Assembly (NCBI RefSeq): GCF_009734445.1
Contig: NZ_CP046457.1
Coordinates: 620,001-684,000, forward strand
Source: Candidatus Syntrophocurvum alkaliphilum
GTDB lineage: Bacteria > Bacillota > Syntrophomonadia > Syntrophomonadales > Syntrophomonadaceae
DNA: 64,000 bases
Direction of reading: 5' to 3'
A model generated the notes under the pieces. The model was given only the letters and a program-made list of their open reading frames with translations, did no database searches and was not told the DNA's origin. The position numbers and the translations under genes were made by a program. This document shows positions 47,931 through 56,756 of this stretch, piece after piece; position 1 is the first letter of the stretch; each line of letters begins with the position of its first letter.

Positions 47931-48011
47931 GTGGTGCCTCAGTTACGCTTATATATAGGGATGATTTTACTAACATTAGGTTTGTTACTTTTATTTATAT
48001 TTAAAATATAA
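47931..48011 (+). CDS. 26-residue hydrophobic peptide, hypothetical
   Basis: GTG 47931 lies 9 bases after AGGGGG. The product is one membrane helix (about 8-25, YIGMILLTLGLLLLFIF) with basic residues at each end. Small membrane peptides are frequent in spore formers, but no family can be named. It follows the spoVM terminator. It could be a chance frame. The ribosome-binding site is the only positive evidence. Confidence 0.35.
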   Translation: MVPQLRLYIGMILLTLGLLLLFIFKI

Positions 48012-48141
48012 TTGAACAGCAAAAACTATTTTTTTAATTATTGGCATTTATAAATATTTAATTAGTTTGCTTGTTAACATTTATTTATAGTCGCTAAATA
48101 TAGTAAGACAATGAGCAGTTATAATATATACATGTAATATG

Positions 48142-48173
48142 GGCTACGGCACACAAATTAGGTGCCGTTAGCC
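48142..48173 (-). terminator. Terminator of the TIGR04086-type gene
   Basis: GGCTACGGCAC (48142-48152) pairs with GTGCCG(T)TAGCC (48162-48173), 11 bp with one bulged base and a 9-base loop. It lies just beyond the stop codon on the minus strand. The tail is not T-rich. Confidence 0.6.
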
Positions 48174-48175
48174 AC

Positions 48176-48544
48176 CTATTCACTTAATCCTATGCCTAAT
48201 ATACCTCCTAAGCCGCCCGAAATTAAGCATACAGCAAGTGTAGAAATTAAAGTAGACAAGCTAAGTAGACTAATATTAAAAATAAGTGTAGCTATTAAAA
48301 TTACAATAAAAAACATTAATCCAAGGATAATACCACGTACAAGTCCTTTGGTTCCATAATTTTTACTTACATAGCATGCTCCATAAAATATACTAATAAT
48401 TAAGATAATATTTGATAAGGGGCCGATTAAAGTTTCGTGTAAACCAGTAAAATATACGATTATTGCAGAAAAGACAGATAAAACAAATGCCGTTATTATA
48501 GCCCGACCAAGTCCATTTAATTCAATTGATAACTTGTTTGTCAT
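48176..48544 (-). CDS. TIGR04086-family membrane protein (YrzE-like)
   Basis: 122 residues with four hydrophobic helices and the small-residue-rich end SGGLGGILGIGLSE. The layout (RAIITAFVLSVFSAIIVYFTGLHE..., FYGACYVSKNYGTKGLVRGIILGLMFF) matches the TIGR04086 family common in spore-forming Bacillota, usually near yajC/secDF. Role unknown. ATG with GAGGAGGTG. Confidence 0.8.
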   Translation of the reverse strand: MTNKLSIELNGLGRAIITAFVLSVFSAIIVYFTGLHETLIGPLSNIILIISIFYGACYVSKNYGTKGLVRGIILGLMFFIVILIATLIFNISLLSLSTLISTLAVCLISGGLGGILGIGLSE

Positions 48545-48687
48545 CTATAAACACCTCCTCTTCTTGAAAATTATGTAGAAAAAATCTGATTTATGATTAC
48601 TAACAGAAAAACCAAGCAATAAATAACTGGTTGCTTGGAAAAACGCTTGAGCTGTTATTAGAAAAAATTATATTAATAAGTAATACT

Positions 48688-48712
48688 AAAAAAAGCGCGA
48701 AAATATTCGCGC
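48688..48712 (-). terminator. Terminator after yjbQ
   Basis: On the minus strand GCGCGAA-TATT-TTCGCGC is followed by seven T. Plus-strand arms are 48695-48701 and 48706-48712. A second, weaker hairpin (CCAAGCAA/TTGCTTGG) lies near 48611-48639. Confidence 0.9.
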
Positions 48713-48756
48713 AATATAAGTTTTTCCATTAAATTAAGAATGCAAACATGGTATCA

Positions 48757-48816
48757 CTGCAAAAAACTAAAATTAGACTATGGATCGGCTGAAGCAAACG
48801 TGCTTATCATGCAGCC
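48757..48816. repeat. Palindromic intergenic repeat, copy 3 (left half of long form)
   Basis: Starts CTGCAAAAA and follows copy 2 through GGCTGA(A)GCAAAC, then continues with the first dozen bases of the copy 2 insert (TTATCA.GC.GC) before ending. It therefore derives from a long-form unit that lost its right half. It lies just after the yjbQ stop. Confidence 0.75.
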
Positions 48817-48826
48817 AAATTATAAA

Positions 48827-49216
48827 TTATAAAAGAGATACATATACCTTTCTAGTTCTTGGTCCATCAAACTCAGCAAAATAAATTCCCTGCCAAGTTC
48901 CTAAACATAGGCTTCCATTTTTAATAGGTATAAACTCCGAAGACCCAATCAAGCTAGCTTTAATATGTCCATCAGAATTTCCTTCTAAATGTTTAAAATT
49001 AACTGAATCTGGAACTATTTTTCTTAAACCATATAAAATATCAATTTTAACATCTTGATCAGCATTTTCATTAATTGTAACTGCAGCTGTAGTATGAGGT
49101 ATGAAAACCACACATAAATGAGAAGGAGTTGGGTGGTTTTGCACTAATTCTTTAATCTTTGTTGTTATATCAATTAATTCATCTTTCTTATTTGTTATTA
49201 CTTGTAATGTATACAT
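48827..49216 (-). CDS. yjbQ: YjbQ family protein (UPF0047)
   Basis: 129 residues of the UPF0047/YjbQ family, annotated as secondary thiamine-phosphate synthase. The signature HTTAAVTINENADQDVKIDILYGL and the end GTWQGIYFAEFDGPRTRKVYVSLL are both present, with conserved histidines for a metal site. The true cellular role is uncertain. ATG with AGGAGG. Confidence 0.92.
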   Translation of the reverse strand: MYTLQVITNKKDELIDITTKIKELVQNHPTPSHLCVVFIPHTTAAVTINENADQDVKIDILYGLRKIVPDSVNFKHLEGNSDGHIKASLIGSSEFIPIKNGSLCLGTWQGIYFAEFDGPRTRKVYVSLL

Positions 49217-49332
49217 AAAAAGCCTCCTTTTTTATTTTATTAATAACTTGGTATTAAATAGTATATCTAAAAATCTTTAATCATTCATAATATTATATAT
49301 AATTCTTTGCTTTAGTTATTCATGGGGGCTAT

Positions 49333-50043
49333 ATGTTATCAAATAGTTTATTTATAAGTTTTTTAGCTGGTTTTTGTACTACGCTTGGTGCTGTTTTATT
49401 ATTCTTACAAAGGAAATGGAGCAACAAAAATTTAGCTTTTTTTCTTGGATTAGCTGCTGGAGTTATGATAGCAGTTGTAATTTTTGATTTATTACCATCA
49501 GCACTTTTTAGTCCAAACTATAAAAGTGCAATTTTAGGCATTTTAGTAGGTGTTATTTTATTAGGTATTATAGATAAAATTTTTTTTAAGCGTTTTACTA
49601 AAGACGATTCGCTTTTAGGACTAGGATATTTAATAATGCTTGGCATTGCTTTACATGATCTCCCTGAAGGTATGGCGATAGCCTTAGGGGATGAAATGCA
49701 CTCTAGAGCAGGTATGGTTATCGCTTTAGGGATAGGGATTCACAATATTCCTGAAGGTATGGCAATAGCTGCCCCCTTATTAATGGTAGGAATGAGTAAA
49801 TTCAGTATACTTGTAAAAACCTTTTTAGTTGGATTAATAACCCCTCTTGGCTATATTATCGGAAAGTTAGCTATTACAGTTGTACCAAACTTACTACCTT
49901 TACTATTAGGGTTTGCTTCTGGAGTTATGTTGTATTTAGTAATTTTTCAACTGTGGCCTGAAGCTAAACAAAAAAATCAAACTACTAGATGGTGGGGGTT
50001 ATGGCTAGGGATTTTAATTATACTAATAGCAACTTATATATAA
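49333..50043 (+). CDS. ZIP family metal transporter
   Basis: 236 residues, about eight membrane helices. The metal-binding helix pair is GIALHDLPEGMAIALGDE and GIGIHNIPEGMAIAAPL (HxxPEG motifs), diagnostic of ZIP-type zinc/divalent cation uptake proteins, GufA-like subfamily. Start ATG 49333 with GGGGG. Possibly cotranscribed with the DMT protein 66 bases on. Confidence 0.93.
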   Translation: MLSNSLFISFLAGFCTTLGAVLLFLQRKWSNKNLAFFLGLAAGVMIAVVIFDLLPSALFSPNYKSAILGILVGVILLGIIDKIFFKRFTKDDSLLGLGYLIMLGIALHDLPEGMAIALGDEMHSRAGMVIALGIGIHNIPEGMAIAAPLLMVGMSKFSILVKTFLVGLITPLGYIIGKLAITVVPNLLPLLLGFASGVMLYLVIFQLWPEAKQKNQTTRWWGLWLGILIILIATYI

Positions 50044-50109
50044 ATGAATAATTTATCTTGTCTTTTCTAACAATAAATAGAGCAAAAAAGGAGAAGGGAA
50101 AGATAAATT

Positions 50110-50550
50110 ATGAATTGGTTATATCTTGGAATAGCAGCTATATCAGGCGCGGCTATGGCCTTACAAGGATCACTAAATGCTGCTTTAGCTAAAGCTTTGG
50201 GGATATGGACATCTACCTTAATTGTACATATTATTGGACTTGCAACTGTTTTAGCTATCATTATTATAGCTAGTATAGGTTTTTCTAGTTTTACTAAGCT
50301 TGGTACTGTCCCATGGTATGTATATTTAGGTGGTTTTTTAAATGTTTTAATAATTTACGCTGTTATGCGCTCAATTCCTGAAATTGGAGTCGGAAATGCC
50401 ACAACAGCCATAATAGTTGCTCAGATATCAACTGCAGTGCTTATTGACCATCTCGGAGCTTTTGGATTAAAAAAGTATGAATTTCAGTATTGGGATATAT
50501 TGGGAATAGCATTATTAGCAATAGGAGCTAGAATCCTTCTTATGGAGTAA
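50110..50550 (+). CDS. DMT superfamily transporter (YdcZ/DUF606 type)
   Basis: 146 residues, four to five helices. The opening YLGIAAISGAAMALQGSLNAALAKALG and the segment VPWYVYLGGFLNVLIIYAVMRSIPEIGVGNATTAIIVAQISTAVLIDHLG are typical of the five-helix DMT half-transporters, which work as dimers. Substrate unknown. AAGGAGAAGGG precedes the ATG. A palindromic repeat begins about 10 bases after the stop. Confidence 0.88.
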   Translation: MNWLYLGIAAISGAAMALQGSLNAALAKALGIWTSTLIVHIIGLATVLAIIIIASIGFSSFTKLGTVPWYVYLGGFLNVLIIYAVMRSIPEIGVGNATTAIIVAQISTAVLIDHLGAFGLKKYEFQYWDILGIALLAIGARILLME

Positions 50551-50560
50551 AAATTTCAAA

Positions 50561-50641
50561 TACAACTAAACTTAGACTATTGGAATCGGCTGTGCAAACA
50601 TGTTTGCTCAGCCTTAAGTTTTTTGTAGTTACTTTTTGTAG
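50561..50641. repeat. Palindromic intergenic repeat, short form, copy 4
   Basis: Closely matches copy 1. The 26-base central palindrome at 50588-50613 has one mismatch (GGCTGTGC against GCTCAGCC), with outer arms CTAAACTTAG and CTTAAGTTTTTTGTAGTTACTT. The left CTGCAAAAA end is eroded. It lies after the DMT transporter gene. Confidence 0.85.
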
Positions 50642-50668
50642 TGTAAACAATAATTGTATATTAAATCG

Positions 50669-50700
50669 AAAAGCAGGATTATTAAATAATCCTGCTTTTT
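50669..50700. terminator. Bidirectional terminator
   Basis: AAAAGCAGGATTATT and its complement AATAATCCTGCTTTT (50669-50699) form a long stem with T runs on both outer sides. It lies between convergent genes. Confidence 0.9.
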
Positions 50701-50707
50701 TAATAAA

Positions 50708-50941
50708 TTAAGAAATTATAAAATTAATTATAAGGAAAATCGAGCTACCTAGTACTAGAAGCAAACCTATTACACCACTCCAAAAAGGTACTGGATAAAG
50801 TTTTATAGCAAAATCAATATAGTATGTAACCAAATCATCATTTTTTGTAGGAAGCAACTTTTTATTGGTACTTTTGTACACAAACAAAAAATATAACAAT
50901 AAAATTAATCCTATACTTAAAGCTATTAATCCGTAAATCAT
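50708..50941 (-). CDS. Small membrane protein, unknown
   Basis: 77 residues with two hydrophobic helices (about 4-21 and 53-75) and a basic loop between. GGAGG lies 5 bases before the ATG. No family recognised. It is divergent from the nurA operon and ends at a shared terminator. Confidence 0.6.
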   Translation of the reverse strand: MIYGLIALSIGLILLLYFLFVYKSTNKKLLPTKNDDLVTYYIDFAIKLYPVPFWSGVIGLLLVLGSSIFLIINFIIS

Positions 50942-51071
50942 TTGTTTCCTCCGCTTTTAATTATTTATCAATGTTAAAATTACATCTTCAATAAAGCCAA
51001 TTATATTATATTTAAAATTTAAAATAAATTTAAGTATATTTGAGCAAATTTAGTTCTTTTTTTATTGGGTA

Positions 51072-51100
51072 TTAACATAAATGTCAATAATCTTTATAAT
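51072..51100 (+). promoter_or_regulatory. Sigma-A-type promoter of the nurA operon
   Basis: TTAACA (51072-51077), a 17-base spacer and TATAAT (51095-51100) lie 32 bases before the nurA ATG. This suggests housekeeping expression of the repair operon. Confidence 0.7.
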
Positions 51101-51131
51101 AGAATATATGTTTGGCAGAAAGAGGTAGATT

Positions 51132-52118
51132 ATGGTTAACGAAAATATTGTAAGCTCATTATATAATCTTAATACTCTTATCAACTCATGGAAAGAGAAT
51201 TTACCAGAAATTAATATACTGCGAGAAAGATTTTTAGAAAAAGGACAATTTATAAACCTTATAAACTTATCTAAAAAAGAAATAAATACTATCGTAGAAG
51301 CTGGTAAAATTGTGGCAGTAGATGGTTCAAGGGTTGAATTTGGCTCGTTTTTTCCATATTATATTTGCTTACTAAAAACTTTAGCCAAAAGCACGGGTTA
51401 TTTTGATGGTGAAAAACATGTTGATGATTTTTTAGCTCTAACTCCTTTAGACCATAAAGTTTTTAAAGAAATTGAAAAATCAAGCATTGATAATAAAATA
51501 AGTATAGATGAATCGTATAGAAATTATTTAAAAGAAAATCTAGCCCGAATGGAGTTGAAAACAGCCTTAACTACTATAAAAAAGTTTAATCCATCATTAA
51601 TAATTTTGGATGGGGGATTCTTGCTTTTTGATAAATACCCTGAGTGGGAAGAGTTATATCAAGAGTGTATAGACAAAGATATAATACTTGTTGGTTTAAT
51701 TGAAGAAATAGCAACATCAGAGTTGGCAAAGTGGTTTAATATTACTGTTGCTAACAGACCTAGAATATACGATAGAGAGTTATTATTTGGGCTTTTTAAT
51801 CAAGGTGAATATATTAATTTTCATACAGGTAATCGTATTAAAAAAGATTACTGTACTGTATTTGGTAGGCTATCATCATCACCTCAAGCAATAGCATGTG
51901 ATTTTTTGCCTGAGCAGGAACACTATGTGAGTAATACTATGCATTTACTTTATTCATTAACTCCTAAACAAGGACAAGGGATTCCAATATGGTTACAAAT
52001 AGTTGATGCAGAGGTTAGACTAAGGAAAAAAGAAGTAGACAAATTGATAAGCACCTGTATAGATAGTGATACCTATCAAAGATATTTCAAACCAAACCGA
52101 GAAAATCGAATTTATTAA
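51132..52118 (+). CDS. nurA: NurA-type DNA end-processing nuclease
   Basis: 328 residues. The NurA fold shows VAVDGSRVEFG (metal-binding Asp near residue 64), LIILDGGFLLFDKYPEW (Asp near residue 160) and the C-terminal GIPIWLQIVDAEVRL. NurA is a 5'-3' nuclease that works on DNA ends held by the HerA ring, best known from archaea. It heads the operon nurA-herA-mre11-rad50N-coiled coil-rad50C. Spacing to herA is 12 bases. ATG with AAAGAGG. Confidence 0.88.
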   Translation: MVNENIVSSLYNLNTLINSWKENLPEINILRERFLEKGQFINLINLSKKEINTIVEAGKIVAVDGSRVEFGSFFPYYICLLKTLAKSTGYFDGEKHVDDFLALTPLDHKVFKEIEKSSIDNKISIDESYRNYLKENLARMELKTALTTIKKFNPSLIILDGGFLLFDKYPEWEELYQECIDKDIILVGLIEEIATSELAKWFNITVANRPRIYDRELLFGLFNQGEYINFHTGNRIKKDYCTVFGRLSSSPQAIACDFLPEQEHYVSNTMHLLYSLTPKQGQGIPIWLQIVDAEVRLRKKEVDKLISTCIDSDTYQRYFKPNRENRIY

Positions 52119-52130
52119 TGGGGGATTATT

Positions 52131-53999
52131 ATGCAAGTTGTTGGTATGACGAATGAACATGAGGTATGGGCAACTTCTGGTGACAGAAAATTTAGACTTA
52201 ATGAACTATTAATAATAGAGGATGAATACGTAGGTAATCCTGTGGGGGAAGTAATAGAAACATATGCTCTTAATCCTTTTATTCCAACAGTTGATGAGCG
52301 TTCACCAGTTTTAATAGATAGTGATGTTGTAAAAACATTAGGTAATTTGGGATACCATATTCAAGATGAAATGATTTATATTGCAAAAATAAGGATTTTA
52401 AGTGAATTATTCTATCCTGTAAAAACAGGTGCAGTTGTAAGAGAACCTTTATTTGAAGAGGTTGAAGACCTTTTGATAAAAGCATTTCCTAATGTAGGAT
52501 TAACACTAGGGATAATTCAAGGAACAGAAGGGCTTTTATCATCACTACCATCAGAATTAAGTAATATAGCTCCCCTTTTTAATGATAAAAAGGGAGTTAT
52601 ATCTCAAAACGGAGTTCCATTTATTTTGGACTATAAATCGATGCAAAGTTATCCTCATTTAGGGGTTTTTGGGGGCTCTGGTTCTGGGAAATCTTTTGGT
52701 CTTAGGGTTATAATAGAAGAATTAATAAGCAAGAAAATACCATTATTAATATTTGATCCACATTATGAAATGAATTTTAAAGATTCATTTTCAGATGAAT
52801 TACCCGATAAATTTAAAGCCACATTTGAGCGTAATTGTACAATAGTAACAGTAGGTAGTGATGTTGGGGTAAAATTTGATTCACTAGGTCCTGGAGATTT
52901 ATGTAACTTACTGGGTGCTGTAAGTCCAATAACTGAAGCTATGGAAAATGCAGTTGCTAGTTTACTTGAAAATAAAGATAGTAGGGTATTATTTATAGAG
53001 CGTTTAAGTAATTTGATTTCACTACTAGAAAGTCCTAGTGAAGAAACTTTTAGACAAGAGTTTATGCAGAGAAAAGACATTGAGGAAAAAAAGAAAAGCT
53101 ATTACTTAAATAGATTACTAGCTCTAAAGAAACAGGTGGGGCAATTAAGCACATTAAAATCCATTAGTTGGAGGTTAAATCGCTTAGTCCGCCAAGGTAT
53201 TTTTATGGATGAAGGTATTAAAAAAATAGAAGATGGCTTAAAAGCTCAAAAAGCAGTTATTGTTAGAGGTAATATCTGGATGTTAAGAGTTTATGCTGCT
53301 TATGTTTTAAGAAGTATTTATACCAAAAGAAGAGAATACCGAGATGCAATTCAAAAAGGCTTAAATACAGCAACAAAATTCCCACCCTTTATAGTAGTTA
53401 CAGATGAAGCGCATAATTTTGCACCAAGGGGAGAGCACAATATTCCATCTAGGAGAGAAATAAAAGAAATTTCTCAAGAAGGGCGTAAGTATGGGGTGTT
53501 TTTAATACTTGCTACACAAAGACCAGCTTTATTAGATGATACAGTTAATGCCCAACTTAATACTAAAATAATATTTAGAACAGTTAGATCTACTGATTTA
53601 GCTGTAATTAGGGAAGAAACTGATATTGGTTCTGAAGAAATAAAAAGACTACCTTATTTATTATCAGGAACCAGCTTTATATCCTCACCCATATTTGGTA
53701 GAACAATATCAGTTAAAGTAAGGGTTTCAAAAACCAAAAGTCCACATCAAATTAATCCTTTTGATGAACTAACTGAAAAAAACGAAGATGAAGAAAAAAT
53801 ATATAATATAATTAATGAATTTATTCCCATAAGTGAAACTAATCTTTTGGATCCCCTCTTAAAACTAGAGGAAGAAGATATAGTAATTAGTGAAGATCAA
53901 ATGATAAATTACCTTGATAAACTTGTTGATCAGGGACAGTTAGTAAAGGAAAACAATCAATTATTAGGGTTTACATATAAAAGTACAGGTGATAATTAA
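52131..53999 (+). CDS. herA: HerA-type DNA translocase ATPase
   Basis: 622 residues. An N-terminal HAS-type barrel (about 1-110) precedes the RecA-like motor of the FtsK/HerA superfamily: Walker A GGSGSGKS (181-188), Walker B FIVVTDEAHNFAP, then ISQEGRKYGVFLILATQRPALLDDTVNAQLNTKII, the HerA signature region. A C-terminal extension of about 90 residues follows. HerA forms a hexameric ring with NurA that unwinds and resects DNA ends. The stop codon overlaps the mre11 start by one base. Confidence 0.92.
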   Translation: MQVVGMTNEHEVWATSGDRKFRLNELLIIEDEYVGNPVGEVIETYALNPFIPTVDERSPVLIDSDVVKTLGNLGYHIQDEMIYIAKIRILSELFYPVKTGAVVREPLFEEVEDLLIKAFPNVGLTLGIIQGTEGLLSSLPSELSNIAPLFNDKKGVISQNGVPFILDYKSMQSYPHLGVFGGSGSGKSFGLRVIIEELISKKIPLLIFDPHYEMNFKDSFSDELPDKFKATFERNCTIVTVGSDVGVKFDSLGPGDLCNLLGAVSPITEAMENAVASLLENKDSRVLFIERLSNLISLLESPSEETFRQEFMQRKDIEEKKKSYYLNRLLALKKQVGQLSTLKSISWRLNRLVRQGIFMDEGIKKIEDGLKAQKAVIVRGNIWMLRVYAAYVLRSIYTKRREYRDAIQKGLNTATKFPPFIVVTDEAHNFAPRGEHNIPSRREIKEISQEGRKYGVFLILATQRPALLDDTVNAQLNTKIIFRTVRSTDLAVIREETDIGSEEIKRLPYLLSGTSFISSPIFGRTISVKVRVSKTKSPHQINPFDELTEKNEDEEKIYNIINEFIPISETNLLDPLLKLEEEDIVISEDQMINYLDKLVDQGQLVKENNQLLGFTYKSTGDN

Positions 54000-54982
54000 T
54001 GAAAATACTCTATATTACAGATACGCATATACGTGGTAACAATCCAGCGAATCGAATAGATAATCTACCAGAAACACTTAAAAATAAACTAAGAGAGATA
54101 AATAAAATAGCTATTGAAAATAAAGTGGATTATATATTACATGGAGGCGACTTTTTTGATACTCCAAGTCCGTCTCTAGCTATAACTGGGGAGTTTTTAG
54201 AAATTTTTAGGGAATTCGAAGCACCTATATACGTTATTAGTGGTAACCATGATTTATTTGGTGCTAATTTAAGCTCTCTCCCTCGAACTTTACTAGGGTT
54301 TTTAAGTCGTTTAGGCTTTATAAACATTTTAAATCCGGGTGTACCAATATATATTCATAAAAACAATGTTAAATTGCAATTAACTGGCCAGCCTTATCAT
54401 TTTGATATGGATAGAAGATCTGTAGAGCTTGATTATGTAGTGAAAAAGGGTGCATGTGATGTTGCTATACATATGGTGCACGGAATGTTGTCATATGAAA
54501 AGGAGTTTCCTGGTGATGTAACTCTTATCGAACAAATAACTAATACAGAAGCTGATATAACTTTAAGTGGACATAACCATTTAGGTTTTGGTGTAATTGA
54601 AAAAGATGACAAACATTTCATAAATCCAGGGGCAGTTGTTAGATTATCTAATCACAAGTCAGAATTAACTCGGAATATAAATGTTTGTTTAATTAGCTTA
54701 GAATCCAAAATTGATTGCAAATTAATACCTCTTACTAGTGCATTAAATGGAACTGATGTATTAGATAGAACAAAATTAGAAGAAAAAGCGGCTATGGAGT
54801 TAAAGCTTGAAATGTTTGCAAGTGAGATAAAAAACGTAGCAGATATGGAAAGGATGAATGTAAAAAACATTATTGACGAGGTTGTTGAAAAATTAGGTGA
54901 ATCTACTGAAGTAAGAAAAGAAGCCTTGAAAAGAATTTCTATAGTGGAAGAGAAATTTTCTTTTAGGGATGGATGGGATTAA
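53999..54982 (+). CDS. Mre11/SbcD-type nuclease
   Basis: 327-residue calcineurin-fold phosphoesterase. Metal-binding motifs appear in order: ITDTHIRG (D8, H10), HGGDFFDTP, ISGNHDLFG, IHMVHGML and LSGHNHLGFG. It is shorter than E. coli SbcD and lacks a long capping tail. A helical C-terminus (about 255-327) may hold a Rad50-binding region. ATG overlaps herA by one base, and TAATG links it to the next gene, so translation is tightly coupled. Confidence 0.92.
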   Translation: MKILYITDTHIRGNNPANRIDNLPETLKNKLREINKIAIENKVDYILHGGDFFDTPSPSLAITGEFLEIFREFEAPIYVISGNHDLFGANLSSLPRTLLGFLSRLGFINILNPGVPIYIHKNNVKLQLTGQPYHFDMDRRSVELDYVVKKGACDVAIHMVHGMLSYEKEFPGDVTLIEQITNTEADITLSGHNHLGFGVIEKDDKHFINPGAVVRLSNHKSELTRNINVCLISLESKIDCKLIPLTSALNGTDVLDRTKLEEKAAMELKLEMFASEIKNVADMERMNVKNIIDEVVEKLGESTEVRKEALKRISIVEEKFSFRDGWD

Positions 54983-56442
54983 TGAAATATCTAAAACAAT
55001 TAGAAATTATCAATTTTCAATCACATACTCATACCAAATTAAACCTTAGTTCTGGTTTAAATATTTTTGTTGGTGAATCAGACCAAGGAAAAACAGCAAT
55101 TATTAGAGCAATTCGTTGGTTGTTTTTTAATGAACCAAGAGGATCGGGTTTTATTAGAGCAGGTGAAACATCTTGTGAGGTTACTGTAATTTTAAATAAT
55201 GATGTTAAGATTTCACGTATTAGAGATGATTCTAAGAGAATTAATAGATACATTATAAAGAAACCAAATCAAGAAGAAGAAATATTTGAAAAATTTAACA
55301 AAGATGTTCCTCAAGAGGTACAGAAAGAGCTTGGTATTTATAGACTTTGGATAGATAAAGATAAAGAATTTGAGTTAAATATTGCTCGTCAATTAGATAG
55401 TCCATTTCTTTTATCCGAAACTGCTTCAACACGTGCAAAAGTAATAGGTAGAATAGCTAATTTACATATTATTGATGGTGCTCAAAGAGATATTTTGCGA
55501 GATATCCGTGGTTTAGGCAGAAGAAAAAATGATTTAGAAAATGATATAAATAATATGACAGAAACTCTTAAAGAATATGCTGATTTACCTGAGCAAGAAA
55601 ATAAGATTAATAAATTAAATATTGTTATTAAAAAAATTGATTTATTAAAAGAAAAAATTAATAAACTTGAGGACATTAAAACCAAATTGAACAATAATGA
55701 AATTAAAATACAAAATATAAATACTTTTTTGAACAAATTGCAGTTTTTAGAAATATCTAGTGAAAAAATTATTCAATGCCAAGAAGTTGAAAAACATTTA
55801 AGCAAATTAGAAACAATAAATAAAGATATTAAATTAAGAAAGGAACAAGCCCAACATTTTAATAACTTGGCTGAAAAACTTCAATACGTTGAGGATTCAG
55901 CTGAATTCTTAAGTCAATTAAAGGAAACATATACAGTTTTCAATGATTTGGGTAATATAGATAGCCAGATTTCCTTATGTCAAAAAAAAATACAGACTAT
56001 AAACTATGTTATTACAAAAACCCAAAATATAGATAATGGGGATAACCTTATTCACCAGCTATATGAACTAAGGATAAAAGGGCATGAAATACAAGAATTA
56101 AAAAGGTTATATGATGAAAGAAAAAAGAATTACAACACCATAAAAAGATATCTGGAAAAATATAAAAACTTAGATAGTTTGGAAAAAGTTATTAATAATT
56201 TAAATTATCTTAATCAAAGCTATATAAATGTACTAAATATATCGGAAAATTATTATTCGACGAAAGATGACTATGAAAAGAGTAGTCAAATCTTAAGTAA
56301 TATTGAAGATAAATATAACAAATTGATTGATAATTATATAGCAACTTTAAAGGAAGCAGGTAGATGTCCCACTTGTTATTCTAATATAGACTTAAATCTT
56401 ATAGACGAACTTACTAAGAATTTATCAGATAAAAACAATTAA
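54982..56442 (+). CDS. Rad50/SbcC-like N-terminal ATPase half with zinc hook
   Basis: About 486 residues. The SMC/Rad50 N-terminal lobe starts KYLKQLEIINFQSHTHTKLNL with Walker A GESDQGKTA. Coiled coil runs from about residue 175 to 455. The C-terminus ends shortly after GRCPTCYSN, the CxxC zinc hook (about 462-465). The protein stops there, so it holds only half of a normal Rad50: no signature motif or Walker B. I prefer ATG 54982 (TAATG overlap with mre11) to ATG 54973. The partner half is at 56756. Confidence 0.88.
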   Translation: MKYLKQLEIINFQSHTHTKLNLSSGLNIFVGESDQGKTAIIRAIRWLFFNEPRGSGFIRAGETSCEVTVILNNDVKISRIRDDSKRINRYIIKKPNQEEEIFEKFNKDVPQEVQKELGIYRLWIDKDKEFELNIARQLDSPFLLSETASTRAKVIGRIANLHIIDGAQRDILRDIRGLGRRKNDLENDINNMTETLKEYADLPEQENKINKLNIVIKKIDLLKEKINKLEDIKTKLNNNEIKIQNINTFLNKLQFLEISSEKIIQCQEVEKHLSKLETINKDIKLRKEQAQHFNNLAEKLQYVEDSAEFLSQLKETYTVFNDLGNIDSQISLCQKKIQTINYVITKTQNIDNGDNLIHQLYELRIKGHEIQELKRLYDERKKNYNTIKRYLEKYKNLDSLEKVINNLNYLNQSYINVLNISENYYSTKDDYEKSSQILSNIEDKYNKLIDNYIATLKEAGRCPTCYSNIDLNLIDELTKNLSDKNN

Positions 56443-56486
56443 AAGGATAGAAAGGGGGTTAAGGACTGTTTTTAGTCCGCTAAATT

Positions 56487-56756
56487 ATGACTAAACAAAA
56501 TACATATGAAGAAAAAATAAAAAAATTAGATAAAGCTATTAAGGCTGCTCGTGATGATAGAAGTAGAGCTGTCGCTTCTAAAGAACATTTAGAAAAAGAA
56601 TTAATTGAATTAAGGAAAAAATCTGAAGAATTAGGAGTTAATCCAGATGAATTAACTGAAAAAATTAAAGAATTAAAAACAGAAATGGATTCACTAATTG
56701 AAGAAGCTAAAAACCTACTTCCAGATGAATATCTAGAAAAGGTAGGATTAAAATAA
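56487..56756 (+). CDS. Small coiled-coil protein between Rad50 halves
   Basis: 89 residues, nearly all predicted helix with heptad-like charged repeats (KIKKLDKAIKAARDDRSRAVASKEHLEKELIELRKKSEEL). It has no cysteine and no ATPase motif. Its stop overlaps the start of the next gene by one base. A small hairpin, GGACT/AGTCC, precedes the ATG in the 44-base gap. It may be the descending coil of the split Rad50 or a bridging subunit. No family recognised. Confidence 0.75.
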   Translation: MTKQNTYEEKIKKLDKAIKAARDDRSRAVASKEHLEKELIELRKKSEELGVNPDELTEKIKELKTEMDSLIEEAKNLLPDEYLEKVGLK